A stretch of 64,000 nucleotides of DNA, taken from Branchinecta lynchi (taxonomy: Eukaryota > Arthropoda > Branchiopoda > Anostraca > Branchinectidae). A program made the translations under genes and the position numbers. Location of the stretch: positions 13,043,225 through 13,107,224 of the forward strand of contig JAKZAP010000010.1 of NCBI GenBank assembly GCA_023053575.1, read 5' to 3'. Every line of letters starts with the position of its first letter. Position 1 is the stretch's first letter. Positions 29,101 through 36,239 of the stretch are shown here, piece by piece. The notes below the pieces were generated by a model that saw nothing but the letters and a program-made list of their open reading frames with translations, searched no databases and was not told the origin of the DNA.

Positions 29101-32072
29101 CATTTAGTTCTAGACCAGGCTTCCAGATTACCAGAAATCTGGGACTCCTGCATAGTCAATCTTACCCTTCCAGATATACATTACCTTAAATTGTGTAAGG
29201 ATATACGAGTTCTGATTCTACTGATGACAGTTGCCTCTGTTATTGCTCAAGGTTTCATGGGCGTCCCTTCCCATAGTTGCGTTTTTGCAGCTATCTATCT
29301 ATCTGATAGTAGGGTCTAAAGTCGTGTGTGCAGTTATCCTGGTGTCTGATACCACGGTCAAAAGGAGTTCTTGCAGTAATCGTGGTATCTGGCCAGTCAC
29401 CTTGGTAACTGATATTCAGATAGCACGGTCGGACCGTTGTAACTGTCGTGGTATCTGAAAATTTCATCTCACTTTTACCATCACCAATACAAGTGTCTAG
29501 TTTTTTGTCAAATTGGTGGGAAAGATTTTATGTCACTCTAGATCTCAGTGGATATCAAGATTTTTTTTTTTTTTTATTCTGCAGAGTTACAGAGCAAACG
29601 TAATATCAGATACCGCGGTAACCGCAAAAAACGACTAATTGCGAACCAGTTACCATGGTATCCTCTAGAAACGCAACTCAAATCTTTAGCATCCCTTACG
29701 ACTGCATATCCGCGTCCCTTTATCTCAACGCCATCCACTTGCATATTTCTTTGTCTCAGATGTGTCTACTCTATGACCCCTTCCGGATTCCGCAATCCCT
29801 GATGTCCAACGCTTGGCTTGGCTTCGCCTCCCGGATCTCTCTAGACGGAAACAGTTATCTGGAATCCGGAAGGAAATCCGGAGGGTGAAGACTGTCCATG
29901 ACTTTTTTAGTTTCAGTCGCATGTTGTCTTCTGCTGAAAATGTCTATATCATTAACGTTTCGTTAATGTGAACGAGTTCTTTTAGAGTCAAGCAGCAAGA
30001 ACAATTTACGTCACGAATAAATGAAATGGCCCACGAGATGTCAAAGCCTTTAACGAGACACGCAGGGGATGAAGACTTGGAGAAACATCTAAAGGAACAA
30101 ATTCACGAAGAAGATCCGATGGCAGCGTACGTTGCGAAGAAGCAGCAGAAAGGAAAGCCGGGTGAGTTTTTTTTTCTTGTTTTTTTTTTCCATATTGAGA
30201 CTGATTCGAAGGCTATACTCCCCAGTAACGAAAATAGATGGTTCACAACTTTCTCTGTTTCTGCAAACTTCAAGGAGGCTCACTCCGACTCTCTATTTAA
30301 ATTCAAACAGGGATATTATAGCCATTAGGGGGTGAGCGACGAGTTCGAATCCTCGCCTTGGGGCTCGAGAATTGTCGGAGCCAGTGATGCGGTTTTGTAA
30401 GACGAGCCGCAGACGACCAAGCTGTAAAGCGGGGTTGTAGAAAAATGTATGGTAAGGTGTCGCATTTTTCGCCTCCAGTTTCTTGCCATCGTTCTTAAAT
30501 TCAATTCAGTTCACTTTATTAAAAAAAAACGCGACGGACAGAGCCGATTATTAGTTTTTGTTGTCATAAAATAAATATGTATGTCAGTCAATGAGCCAAA
30601 AATTAACATACACAGAAGTACAATGTATACAATTAATAACTATTTTGAAAACTATTTTGACCACTGGTAGCAGTGAAGCGGGGGATTGGCTACTGCGCTG
30701 CGATAGCTTTTAAATGCCCCCTCTTGCTTATTCTGCCTTTTATATTATCTCTAGCTCCTTTAAATATATTAAATTAGTAGATTATTTTAGATTAAATGAA
30801 TAGATTAAATTATTTTTTTATTTTTTTTTGCCCAGGTGGAGGAAAGTTATTTTTGTTGAGTTGTTTTGGTTTGTTTGTGGTTGGAGGTTGATTCCACTGC
30901 TGACAACGTTATGTGATTGGTATTGTGGATTTAGTGGTCACCCCCAGGACAACCTGGACGCCCAGGTTCTCGGGTGACAGGTTTATTTGAAGATGTATCG
31001 TTTATATTATCTCTAGCTCCTTATGTTTTTTGTTACAAGTTGTTTAATGTGATTTTGTGTAAAATAAAGAATAACCTAACCTTAACAATAAATTATTGTA
31101 ATAATTTCTAAAGTCCGCGTCCGTCGCCTCTGCTTCGTTTCGCACCTTCAACTTTTTAGCGCTTACTCGGACGAGCCAAGTTTGCCAGTTAGGCAACGCA
31201 AAGTACGCCGAAAGCTTCAAGGTTTGCCGAAAACTCTTTCACAGATAAGGACATGAGAAGCTTCAAAGTGTTGTTTTTTATTTTGGAAGACATGGTAAAA
31301 CCAAAATGCAGAAGAATCTCTACCCTCTCGACGACCCAATCAAACACCAAAAACAGCAGCCTTGTCCAGAATGAAATCACAGCACCAGCTTTAAGTCCAA
31401 CCAATTTTCAGAGAAGAAGTTCACAAAATCAGATATTTAAGGAAGAATCTTTAATTGTTTTTCCACAAGTTTCTTTTTCCAGCTTGAGCGGCTTAAGCCT
31501 CAGGAGGACCCTTGCCAAGAAGGGCCGAAATATAGCTCTAATAAAATGTAGCTGACTTATCCGTTTTGCACCGTCAAATACCTAGCTTCTGTTTGGGAAT
31601 TCTTTTCTTTTGCTTGGTTTTCCCACTTTTTAGCCGCGGCGGGTTCTGTTTCTCAAATATTTGCCGTCCAGCCGCCGAGCCAGAGAGGGGGAAGGCTGGA
31701 CATAGTCGACAAGCGCAGTAATGGTATTTTCGAAAAAGGATATTTCTAAGCCATGTGATCGTGAAAGATAATTCATATTAAGAGTTGTGCTTCAGTGAGA
31801 CATGCAACAATTTGTTTGCAGTTCTGCTTTAAGGTAGAGCAAATAATCTATTTCTTCATAGGTCGTTAAGCCTTGATTTTTTTTTTTTTTTTTCAGAACG
31901 ACCCAAATACATTGGACCCCTGCCACCGCCCAACCGGTATGGTATACTCCCGGGGTACAGATGGGATGGAGTGGATCGGTCGAGTGGCTTCGAAAAAGAG
32001 TGGTTCGAATCACAAAATAGCCGAAAAGCCCTTGAAGAAGAAGCATATAAATGGAGATCAGAGGACCTGTAA
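11029..32072 (+). CDS. BUD13: BUD13, RES-complex pre-mRNA splicing factor (five exons, 453 aa)
   Basis: Coding exons join 11029-11132, 13567-14326, 16915-17060, 29986-30161 and 31897-32072 (1362 nt with stop). Bud13 scaffolds the RES complex with Snu17/RBMX2 and Pml1/SNIP1, which binds the activated spliceosome in the nucleus and promotes efficient splicing and retention of unspliced RNA. Visible: N-terminal [11 protein letters not shown] helix; [11 protein letters not shown] at about 36-46; VDERPAEV and RWKTLG boxes; eight acidic Ser-Pro repeats (RHDSDSDxSPxR type) at about 110-231; charged coiled-coil-like stretch 300-330; and the conserved Bud13 C-terminal domain with [20 protein letters not shown], where W418 corresponds to the Trp that docks on the Snu17 RRM in yeast. 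Family size in animals varies mostly in the repeat region; this one is shorter than human. Every splice site is GT-AG with matching phase. Confidence 0.95.
11590..12085 (+). repeat. Family C element, 5'-truncated copy
   Basis: Contains the ~125-bp monomer words GAAGACATGCTGAACACG-like, GTAATTCGCCCGGATTC and CTGGCCAAATCCGG, and the characteristic 3' end TTTTTGGGATCCCGTCGAGA followed by CCTTTGGTCTTGTT. Confidence 0.8.
12205..13412 (+). repeat. Family C element, full-length copy (~1.2 kb)
   Basis: Starts TTTTTGGGATCCCAAAACG, then a GTCCGTCCGTCCGTC run, then TTTAATGAAACTTGGTGGG. Seven or so degenerate ~125-bp monomers follow (CCGGACAAGTAGTTCGCCC, AGTTTTATTTGAAGTTGATT). It ends TTTTTGGGATCC followed by CTTTGGTCTTGTT. 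No coding capacity. It is the best reference copy of the family. Confidence 0.85.
13567..14326 (+). CDS. BUD13: BUD13 exon 2 (residues 36-288)
   Basis: Acceptor CATTGCAG, donor GTAGGG; phase 0 end. It carries [11 protein letters not shown], a DDDD patch, [12 protein letters not shown] and the NRWKTLG box. The Ser/Asp/Pro repeat tract follows. Two perfect psi-K-x-E motifs lie in the repeat tract (VKRE at 193-196 and VKVE at 208-211). The end, [11 protein letters not shown], leads into exon 3. Confidence 0.95.
15483..15541. repeat. 24-bp near-perfect inverted repeat
   Basis: Left arm AAATACTCTTTGAGCCCAAG..., right arm ...CTTGGGCTCAAATAGTATTT. The half-site TTTGAGCCCAAGCTGA recurs at about 24260, and in the opposite sense near 45614, always next to family J. 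Confidence 0.7.
15773..15893. ncRNA. Possible structured or tRNA-like relic
   Basis: A GGGG/ACTCCGGG stem on the left pairs with CCCGGAGT/CCCC on the right (about 12 bp). The 3' side carries AGATTCGAGTCCCGG, which resembles a tRNA T-arm/B-box. The spacing (121 bp) is too long for a tRNA and no anticodon arm is clear. It may be a tRNA-derived SINE fragment or chance. Confidence 0.25.
16915..17060 (+). CDS. BUD13: BUD13 exon 3 (residues 289-337)
   Basis: Acceptor AATTCCAG, donor GTGAGT, phase 0 start and phase 2 end. Reads [19 protein letters not shown] and then an [15 protein letters not shown] charged helix ending KYKVWNKG. This matches the conserved Bud13 region where a GxGAxTVxRD-like box precedes a Lys/Glu helix and W(G/N)KG. 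Confidence 0.93.
17200..17352 (+). mobile_element. LINE-like 3' end with (ACTAA)n tail
   Basis: TATAATAAAGAGTATTATAC followed by ACTAAACTAAACTAAAAC, the pattern of a short 3' UTR plus microsatellite tail. No coding part left. Confidence 0.4.
17355..18545. other. Intronic DNA, no feature recognised apart from a family J trace
   Basis: CTTCTTGGCAAGGGTCCTCG at about 17812-17831 is the family J signature in reverse. GGCTTAAAACAGCCAAAACC near 17590 recurs near 33580 and, in reverse, near 54330. Confidence 0.4.
18550..18885. mobile_element. Family E TIR element, truncated copy
   Basis: TTAA followed by AGTTTAACTGAAAGGCC; the interior CATAATTAGAGC-like, ACAACGTAAATTCTACTATG and CGGCTTTTCAGTGG segments match the copies at 32895 and 41382. 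The right end is lost where family G begins. Confidence 0.7.
18890..20530 (+). repeat. Family G poly-C-rich long repeat, copy 1
   Basis: Begins AGAGCTACGAGCTCATATGG. It consists of repeating ~120-130 bp blocks with AAGTTTCA(C/T)TCGAATC, a C-homopolymer of 9-18 bases, and GGATC(C/T)GGTC(C/G)GGAC. Small ORFs here are glycine- or proline-rich shadows of the homopolymers. Confidence 0.8.
20585..21376 (-). pseudogene. LINE endonuclease domain fragment
   Basis: On the minus strand the frame reads [20 protein letters not shown], then [13 protein letters not shown] (catalytic GDFNA box), [30 protein letters not shown], a stop, and [12 protein letters not shown] (the SDH box). These are the expected ordered motifs of a LINE apurinic-type endonuclease. 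The stop at about 20951 sits where LINEs usually have DY, so one point mutation explains it. The RT part is missing. Confidence 0.85.
21484..21590 (+). mobile_element. Element H family fragment
   Basis: CCAGTCTACCTCAAACCCC and CCATGCCAAACGCTGGATAC match the left end of element H at 8882. It is cut by family B at 21598. Confidence 0.6.
21598..21883 (+). mobile_element. Family B TIR element, full copy (286 bp)
   Basis: Ends GAGCGTGTTCCATCC and GGTGGAACGCGCTC form terminal inverted repeats. The interior has ACTACGCATGACGTCACG, TAGTAACTATTAGTTACTA and CGTTCCAGCC-like words shared with copies at 35928 and 46036. Both flanks are ATA (21595-21597 and 21884-21886), possibly a 3-bp duplication. Confidence 0.85.
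21884..22053. mobile_element. Family A element, partial copy
   Basis: GTAGCATGCAGTAGTAACTG, GGATACTACTAGTTAAGACT and CAGTCTGAGGCATTTTAAG match the centre of family A; it ends AATTTTTCATCGGG, the family A right TIR. The left end may be CAATGAAAAATTTTC at 21551, separated by the family B insertion. Confidence 0.65.
22076..22525 (-). mobile_element. LINE 3' end with (ATAG)n tail (minus strand)
   Basis: ATAGATAGATAGATAG at 22079-22097 is the tail. On the minus strand the C-terminus reads [20 protein letters not shown], then [19 protein letters not shown], and ends [16 protein letters not shown] before a stop. This is the usual CR1/L2-type LINE C-terminal region in which a QxRRxEL motif is common. 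Only about 150 codons remain. Confidence 0.7.
22692..22956. mobile_element. Family F foldback element, copy 1 (265 bp)
   Basis: Ends AAGGATGCGCAGTTTCAAC and GTTGAAACTATGCATCCTT. Arms of about 110 bp pair along most of their length, including ACATTATGCGTGAATGTTAT. The ~45-bp loop holds GGGGCGGTTTTTCGTCTC. The second copy is the same length. Confidence 0.8.
22957..23240. mobile_element. Family D palindromic MITE, partial plus complete unit
   Basis: The complete unit 23072-23240 starts ACTGTAAAAAGTTTCTCCG and ends CGAGAAACTTTTTACAGTG. Both arms carry AGTTAACTGCAGTATTTGCT. TA follows the right end. TIR elements with TA flanks suggest Tc1/mariner-type mobilisation. Confidence 0.8.
23250..23780. 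other. Intronic DNA, nothing recognised
   Basis: No ORF with a domain, no repeat shared elsewhere that I could see. Confidence 0.4.
23784..24245 (+). repeat. Family G left end followed by family M tandem units
   Basis: AAGAGCTGGAAGCTCATATG (G left end), then about three ~115-bp units with TTGTAAGCAAAACCCTTGAG and ATGGGYCCTTRGAGATC. The same M units occur at 62300-62790, also next to a G left end. Confidence 0.7.
24254..24465. repeat. Family J repeat with inverted arms
   Basis: TTCCAGCAATGTTTTCAACG at 24299 and its inverse CGTTGAAAACATTGCTGGAA at 24437 bracket GGACCCTTGCCAAGAAGGGC. Family J signature words recur at 31500, 34850, 45550, 59890 and 60045. Confidence 0.7.
24540..25943 (+). repeat. 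Family G long repeat, copy with complete 3' end
   Basis: About 1.4 kb of the same blocks as 18890-20530: CCAAGTTTCATCGTCCTAGC, CACCGGAATTCC, poly-C, CCCGAATCCGGTCCGG, GTTTCATCCCGATCGCTCCA. It ends GACCGACAGACCGACAG and a hairpin TATGGCACTTG...CAAGTGCCATA at 25910-25940. Confidence 0.8.
25910..25940. repeat. Hairpin at the 3' end of family G
   Basis: 11-bp perfect outer arms with a further GCC/GGC inside. ATATGGCACTTG is also found at the left end of G copies (23804, 49480, 62848). Confidence 0.75.
25945..26725 (-). repeat. Family C element, minus-strand copy
   Basis: Reverse-complement monomers (GGCCGGATTCCGGGCGAAC-like, CGGATTCAGCATGTCTCC), then AGACGGACGGACAAG and CTCCACTTACGTTGGTGGAT, a mutated version of the family C start. 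Confidence 0.8.
26990..27147. mobile_element. Family D MITE, isolated copy (158 bp)
   Basis: CACTGTAAAAA ... TTTTACAGTG with TA on each side. GCAGTATTTACTACTGGGAT and its inverse form the arms. Confidence 0.8.
27150..27780. other. Intronic DNA, no gene recognised
   Basis: A 76-codon open frame at 27291-27521 has no domain I recognise. A poly-C run lies near 27640. Confidence 0.4.
27789..28000 (-). mobile_element. Probable LINE 3' end (minus strand)
   Basis: ATAATGAATGAACTTTATTA resembles the reversed polyadenylation-plus-tail end of a LINE. No coding remains. Confidence 0.35.
28400..28562 (+). mobile_element. LINE 3' end with (ACTT)n tail, copy 1
   Basis: TCTTGTTGTCTTTTGTTC, CTACTCCACACTCTTATG, CATTTTGTGGGTTATAAATA then ACTTACTTACTT. 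The same ~110 bp recurs at 44924-45027, and a looser relative ends at 52092. Confidence 0.7.
28633..29030 (-). mobile_element. Probable LINE 3' end (minus strand) with (ATAAT)n tail
   Basis: AATAATAATAATAATAAC followed by GTTTATTTCCTGAATAGC is a reversed LINE 3' end. Short minus-strand ORFs upstream have no diagnostic motif. Confidence 0.4.
29225..29690. repeat. Family K repeat, copy 1
   Basis: Words CAGATACCACGG, GGTAACTGATATTCAGATA and GTCAAATTGGTGGGAAAGA are shared with 35580-35790 and 49750-50065. The word GATACC(A/G)(C/T)GGTAAC appears on both strands. Confidence 0.65.
29986..30161 (+). CDS. BUD13: BUD13 exon 4 (residues 337-396)
   Basis: Acceptor TTCTTTTAG, donor GTGAGT, phase 2 in and phase 1 out. 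Reads [20 protein letters not shown], then [32 protein letters not shown]. The conserved Bud13 pattern PLxRxxxDxDLxxxL...DPMxxxxxKK is evident. The first M-initiated ORF (30026) is internal and not a start. Confidence 0.95.
30490..31078. mobile_element. LINE 3'-end-like sequences, both orientations
   Basis: Minus-type end at 30495 (AATTCAATTCAGTTCACTTT). Plus-type end near 31055-31078 (TAAAATAAAGAATAACCTAA). TTATATTATCTCTAGCTCCT appears at 30739 and 31002, a 263-bp-spaced direct repeat. Confidence 0.35.
31253..31590 (+). repeat. Family J repeat, long copy
   Basis: Matches the reverse complement of 59990-60265 over about 300 bp (AAAATGCAGAAGAATCT, CAGAATGAAATCACA, CACCAGCTTTAA, AAGAAGTTCACAAAAT, GGACCCTTGCCAAGAAGGGC). 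It is open for 100 codons here, but the other copy carries stops, so coding is not supported. Confidence 0.7.
31897..32072 (+). CDS. BUD13: BUD13 exon 5 (residues 396-453, stop TAA)
   Basis: Acceptor is a long T tract then CAG. Reads [57 protein letters not shown], stop at 32070-32072. This is the near-invariant C-terminus of Bud13 (RWDGVDRS and EEAYKW...EDL), the strongest single piece of evidence for the gene's identity. Confidence 0.97.
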
Positions 32073-32284
32073 CACATATCAGGTGTATTTTTGTATATTT
32101 CTTAGACTAGGGTATATAAACCATAAAACCGAGACTTTTTTCATAATAGTAATACCATAGCAGGTTATCCAGCCAGTCGAGAGAGTACTATTTTGAAATG
32201 TTCTTTGATGCTAGTTTTTGTTTGAATCGGGAAGGTAATTCACACGTTAACTTGTATTTCTTAAACCCGCCGCGGAATGTAGCA

Positions 32285-32337
32285 GCCCCAGTTGGCTATA
32301 TTTTGAAACAAATAAATAAAAAATAAATAAATAAATA
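32285..32337 (+). terminator. BUD13: Candidate polyadenylation signals of BUD13, or a LINE 3' tail
   Basis: Repeated AATAAA at about 32310-32333, some 240 bases after the stop. The same stretch reads like a LINE end (CCCAGTTGGCTATATTTTG then AAAT repeats), resembling 2420-2471, so it may be a transposon-supplied poly(A) site. Confidence 0.45.
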
Positions 32338-32339
32338 TC

Positions 32340-32890
32340 CAGGAAACTATATGTCTTCAAACAAACAAAAACCGGTGTGTACGGCATGCCAAGCCAAACA
32401 AGTTCTGTTGGGTTCAAGCGTTAAACTCAACCGTTGGCGAGACTTGTTGATTCAGTTGCAATAAATGCGATTTAAAAAGTTTTCTTTTGGATGTGAGGAG
32501 CGTGAGGAAAACAATTCGTGAAACGACGTAATCAGGTCAGAAGTTCTCTTGGCATTTTGAAGGGCTTTGCTAAAATTTAAGATCGTTCAGTTTTTTTAAT
32601 TTCAAGATTGCTCAAAGAAGACCGCGCGTTCAAAGAGACAGTTTAAACCAATGCAAATGGTTCTGAATAAACTACTACAACGAGACCTGGGAACAAATGC
32701 TCATTGTATGAAGTAGGGACATTCTGCCGGGCATGACGCCAAAAAATGCACCAGTGGGCCCCGTCAGCCAGTGGTTTTGAGAGCTCTCGGTGTTCTACAC
32801 TCACCATGTGACGTCGACAATTGGCTATTAGCCAGCTTTATTTTTCAAACAGGAAACAGAATCAACGCACGACCGTTCGCGGAGCAACTA
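32340..32890. other. Intergenic DNA downstream of BUD13, nothing recognised
   Basis: No ORF with a domain and no shared repeat seen. Confidence 0.4.
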
Positions 32891-32894
32891 TTAA

Positions 32895-33319
32895 AGTTTA
32901 ACTGAAAAACCAACTTATTTTTTTATCATTTAACTGAAAAGGATTTTAAGGGATTTTTTTTTTTACTATTGCTCTAGAATGACGTCAGAAAAACTACGGT
33001 CGTTCTCACAACGCAGATTTCTACTATGACGCAGAAAACTTTAATCTCAATTCATATGCGGTGTTTCAATGGCCGCTTACGGTAGGTAGCTCACTGCGTG
33101 AACACTTATTTTCCGTAAATCGCTTTTGTCGAGCATACTACACAGGTACAAGCGCATAGAGCATACAAATCAGACAAGGAAATTCCACTATTTGAGAACA
33201 GATTATTCGTGAATAGTGGAGTAACGAATTAACGTATTTTCGCCTGGTTTCCAAGCTTCTTTAAGTGAACAAGTGATAGGTAACTAGATTTTCCAGTCTA
33301 AGACCTTTTCAGTTAAACT
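32895..33319. mobile_element. Family E TIR element, full copy (425 bp)
   Basis: AGTTTAACTGAAAA ... TTTTCAGTTAAACT with TTAA on both sides (32891-32894 and 33320-33323). The interior matches 41382-41803 and, in reverse, 61076-61517. Confidence 0.85.
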
Positions 33320-33601
33320 TTAAAGCTCGCGTCGTACTTATGATGTAATTCATTCTACTTCAGCAGTATTTCCATCCATTCTCTTTCCCGTGTTTTCACT
33401 TCATAACTGTGTCGTATCCCCTCTGTTCGAAATACACTGACTATCACGCTTGCCATGATTTCTTCTCTTTACGTGACATATCAGGCGCCCGATCTTGTTT
33501 CCGAGGAGCTGTTGGCGTCCGACGACTGGTTGTGCATATTTATCAAAGTTCTCGTCCAAGGCAAGAGGCGTGGAAATAGGCTAAAAACAGCCGAAACAAT
33601 G

Positions 33602-34092
33602 GTTGCGTTTTTGTTCGGCTTTTGCCTTTCCCTTTTCACCTTTGTTTTTTTATCGTTTTCAGGCCTTTTTTAACATTCTCGCGTTTTCGCTAGTTGCCGT
33701 TACTACTAAGGACTTCTCACTTTTCTTAGATGAAAACGCTATTTTGACAAATGACATTTTATTTGTATTTTACTTGCACTTCAAATTTTTCATCTTTGAA
33801 ATCCGAGACAGTCTCGAAATACTGATTTTCACTTTGAATCAGATTCCTCTTTTATTGGATTTTGGGATAAACTGGCTAAAGTAGCCAGGCAAAAAGCCAA
33901 AAGGAGAGCGTAACTTGGTCACCTACCAAGTTTGCCTTTTTGCAGAAAGCCGAGGGAAAAGGCGAAAGTCGGCGTTTGCCTTTTTGACAAAAACGGGAAA
34001 TTGTCAAACAGTGCTTAGGACCATTTTACGAAAACGCAAAAAATGTAAAAAGCCGTCGAAAAGGTGAGTGAAAAGTCGAACAAAAACGCAAC
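33602..34092. mobile_element. Family N foldback (~490 bp)
   Basis: GTTGCGTTTTTGTTCGGCTT at the left and AAGTCGAACAAAAACGCAAC at the right are inverted copies. The interior carries GCCTTTTTG/CAAAAAGGC words. No coding evidence despite a 93-codon frame at 33603-33884, which is low complexity (F/L rich). Confidence 0.7.
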
Positions 34093-34166
34093 TAATGCAT
34101 AGCTTAGTTGTCAACTGTGTCAGAACATCTGAGCAGAAACACCACGTAATGCTAGGTGCTCTTTAA

Positions 34167-34442
34167 AGTTTAATTGAAAAGGGCTGAGACCAGACAGTCT
34201 AGTTACCCATCACTTATTCACTTAAAGATTCTTGAAGACCCGATGAAATTGCGTTACTTCGTTGCTCTGCTATTCACGAATAATCGATTTTAATATGGTG
34301 GAATTTCCCTGTCAGATTTGTGGTACCTCTTTGAGCTTTTACCTCTGTTGTATGCTTGACGAAAACAGTGAAACATAAGTGGTCACGCAGTGAGCTACCT
34401 TCCGCGAGGAGATTACTGGCCACTGGAAAGCCGCGTTGTGTT
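34167..34442. mobile_element. Family E TIR element, cut by a LINE
   Basis: TTAA then AGTTTAATTGAAAAGGGC, TACCCATCACTTATTCAC and CGTTGTGTTAAGATTC match copy 41382. The match stops where the (ATATG)n LINE tail begins. Confidence 0.75.
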
Positions 34443-34793
34443 AAGATTCTGAATGCGATGATATGATATATGATATGATATATATTTACACAAAAAGCCC
34501 GAGGGCCATGGCAATACAAAACAAAATAAAAATAAATTTTCACTAAATTACTAATAAACCTAAATGAATCTTTCACGATGCTTCATCGAAAGCTTAAGGA
34601 ATCTTCCCAACTGGCGAACTCCCGAAAAACATTCATCCTTCATTACTTTAACCAACCATTCCTCATCGTACACTCTTTTTCCAAACACTTCGTCCCTCAA
34701 CCCATCCAATTCACTACATTCACACATCAGGTGCAACACATTCTCATTCATCTCCCCACACATAGGGCAGTAGTAAGGACCAATCCGACTTAA
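34443..34793 (-). mobile_element. LINE 3' end, zinc-finger C-terminus, (ATATGAT)n tail
   Basis: The tail GATATGATATATGATATGAT is followed by AAAAGCCCGAGGGCCATGG, then a minus-strand frame YCPMCGEMNENVLHLMCECS, a CxxC-H-C finger typical of LINE C-termini, ending GRFLKLSMKHRERFI. The same 3' UTR word and finger occur at 38505, 48340 and 55510. Confidence 0.75.
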
Positions 34794-34810
34794 ATGATGT
34801 CATAGTGACA

Positions 34811-34950
34811 TCACCAACTTGAGCGGCTTAGAGCCTGAAGTCGACTCTCGCCAAGAATGGTCAAAATATAGCTCTAATAAAATTCAGCTGACGTATCCGT
34901 TTTGCACTATCAAAGAAGATTCGCAGTCAGCTTGAGCTGAAGGAATATTT
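34811..34950 (+). repeat. Family J repeat fragment
   Basis: CTTGAGCGGCTTAGAGCCTG, AAAATATAGCTCTAATAAAA and GACGTATCCGTTTTGCAC match 31480-31570. Confidence 0.65.
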
Positions 34951-34952
34951 AT

Positions 34953-35055
34953 AAGTTGGCTTTTCAGTTAACTTAAAGTCTAACTGAAAAGGGCTTAGAT
35001 AGGAGAAGCTAGTTGCCCATTACTAATTCACTTAAAGAAGCTTGAAGACATGACG
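34953..35055. repeat. Family E ends in head-to-tail arrangement
   Basis: A right end (GGCTTTTCAGTTAACTTAA) is followed directly by a left end (AGTCTAACTGAAAAGGGC). It looks like two truncated family E copies sharing one boundary. Confidence 0.5.
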
Positions 35056-35079
35056 TGTAAAGAAATTCAGAGACCTGTC

Positions 35080-35640
35080 CTCTGTTCAATTATTAAATTT
35101 CACTGGAATCCGGTCACCCGTTGCCCTCGCCCCACCATGTCCGAATCGAGAAAATTACTATTCCAAGTTAGTTTGGCTGATTCCATGATATACCTGCCAA
35201 GTTTTGTAGTGAAAATCCCCAACACTGCCATCACCGGACTTCTGAGAAACCCCCCTCCACTCCCAGCCTAGAGCAGATGCTTGTTCTTCCTACCAAGTTG
35301 CACTCCGATCCCTGCCATCTAACTGTTCACAAGATTTCGGTCTCCCCCCCCCCCCAATCCCCCACCAGCTGTCAATTCCGGTCCAGACTTTAAATAGTAC
35401 ATCAGAGATATGTCTTCTGTTAAGTTTCATTCGAACCCGATCACCCCTTCAAAGTTACGCTCGGCTTAACTTTCCGGATCCTCAACCCCCCAAGTGGTCG
35501 GATCGGGAAACTGATTGTTTCCAAGTTAATTTGGTCGGGTCCCTGATATGCCTGCGAAGTTTCATCGTCTAGTACAGTGGTACAGATCGTGGTATAGACC
35601 GACAGACGGAATTGCGATCGGTTGTGGCATAAAAACTGGA
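35080..35640 (+). repeat. Family G long repeat, partial copy
   Basis: TTTCACTGGAATCCGGTC, CCAAGTTAGTTTGGCTG, a poly-C run at 35345, CCAAGTTGCACTCCGATCC, then GACCGACAGACGGAATTGCG at the end. Confidence 0.7.
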
Positions 35641-35642
35641 CT

Positions 35643-35790
35643 CCTGTGTTAGGGATGATGAATTTTTCAGATATCACGATGAGTTACCATGGTCACCGAC
35701 TCACTGTGGTATCTGAATATCAGATACCACGATAATTGCAAAACGCCCTTAGACCGTGGTATCAGATATCTGCAAAAACCGCAACTGATC
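35643..35790. repeat. Family K repeat, copy 2
   Basis: GTTACCATGGTCACC, CAGATACCACGATAATTGC and ACCGTGGTATCAGATATC form inverted units related to 29390-29460. Confidence 0.6.
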
Positions 35791-35927
35791 TATATTTCCC
35801 AGTCAGCGTGGGCCCAAGGAGTATTTACTGACAGGTTACGTAGAAATGTAGATGTAGAAATATTAAAAAAAAAAATGCCTCGGTATAGTTACTGCAACTT
35901 TCCACTGCGTATATTCCGCGCGACATA

Positions 35928-36232
35928 GAGCGTGTTCCACCCTACTTACCGTAGTTACTACGCATGACGTCACGAATTCTGGCTTTTTGCCGTCAAGGCT
36001 GGAACGATTTTTCTATTTTCCAGCAGGATCTCACGCCAGGGGCGAATCCGACCAATCACGTTACAGAGATGCGTAGTTACTACGCTTACTACGCTCCCGA
36101 GCATGGTAAGCAAATAGTAACTATTAGTTACTATTCCGACAAGGTTGGAACGGTCAGCGTAGTAACTTTTCGTGAGGATGGAACGGAAATAGTAACTAAT
36201 AATAACTATTGTTAGAAGGGTGGAACATCTCA
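35928..36232 (+). mobile_element. Family B TIR element, full copy (305 bp)
   Basis: GAGCGTGTTCCACCC ... GGGTGGAACATCTC. ATA is directly outside both ends. It differs from 21598-21883 mainly by small duplications of TACTACGCT and TAACTAATA units. Confidence 0.85.
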
Positions 36233-36239
36233 TAGAAGT

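Larger units (their letters stand above)
17061..29985 (+). other. BUD13: BUD13 intron 3 (12925 bp)
   Basis: Donor GTGAGT, acceptor TTCTTTTAG at 29985. Packed with repeats: families E, G, H, B, A, F, D, M, J, C and K plus minus-strand LINE pieces. The alternative AG two bases further on would break the frame. Confidence 0.85.
30162..31896 (+). other. BUD13: BUD13 intron 4 (1735 bp)
   Basis: Donor GTGAGT followed by a T-rich run; acceptor preceded by an uninterrupted ~19-base T tract, then CAG. Contains LINE 3' end-like DNA at 30490-31078 and family J at 31253-31590. Confidence 0.85.

Noticed and set aside
29986..29990. Alternative BUD13 exon 4 acceptor two bases downstream (AGAG)
   Set aside because: It would shift the frame and lose the conserved [10 protein letters not shown] segment; only the first AG keeps phase.
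30320..30375. tRNA-like GAGTTCGAATCCTCG
   Set aside because: The T-arm loop would be eight bases and no acceptor, D or anticodon stem fits.
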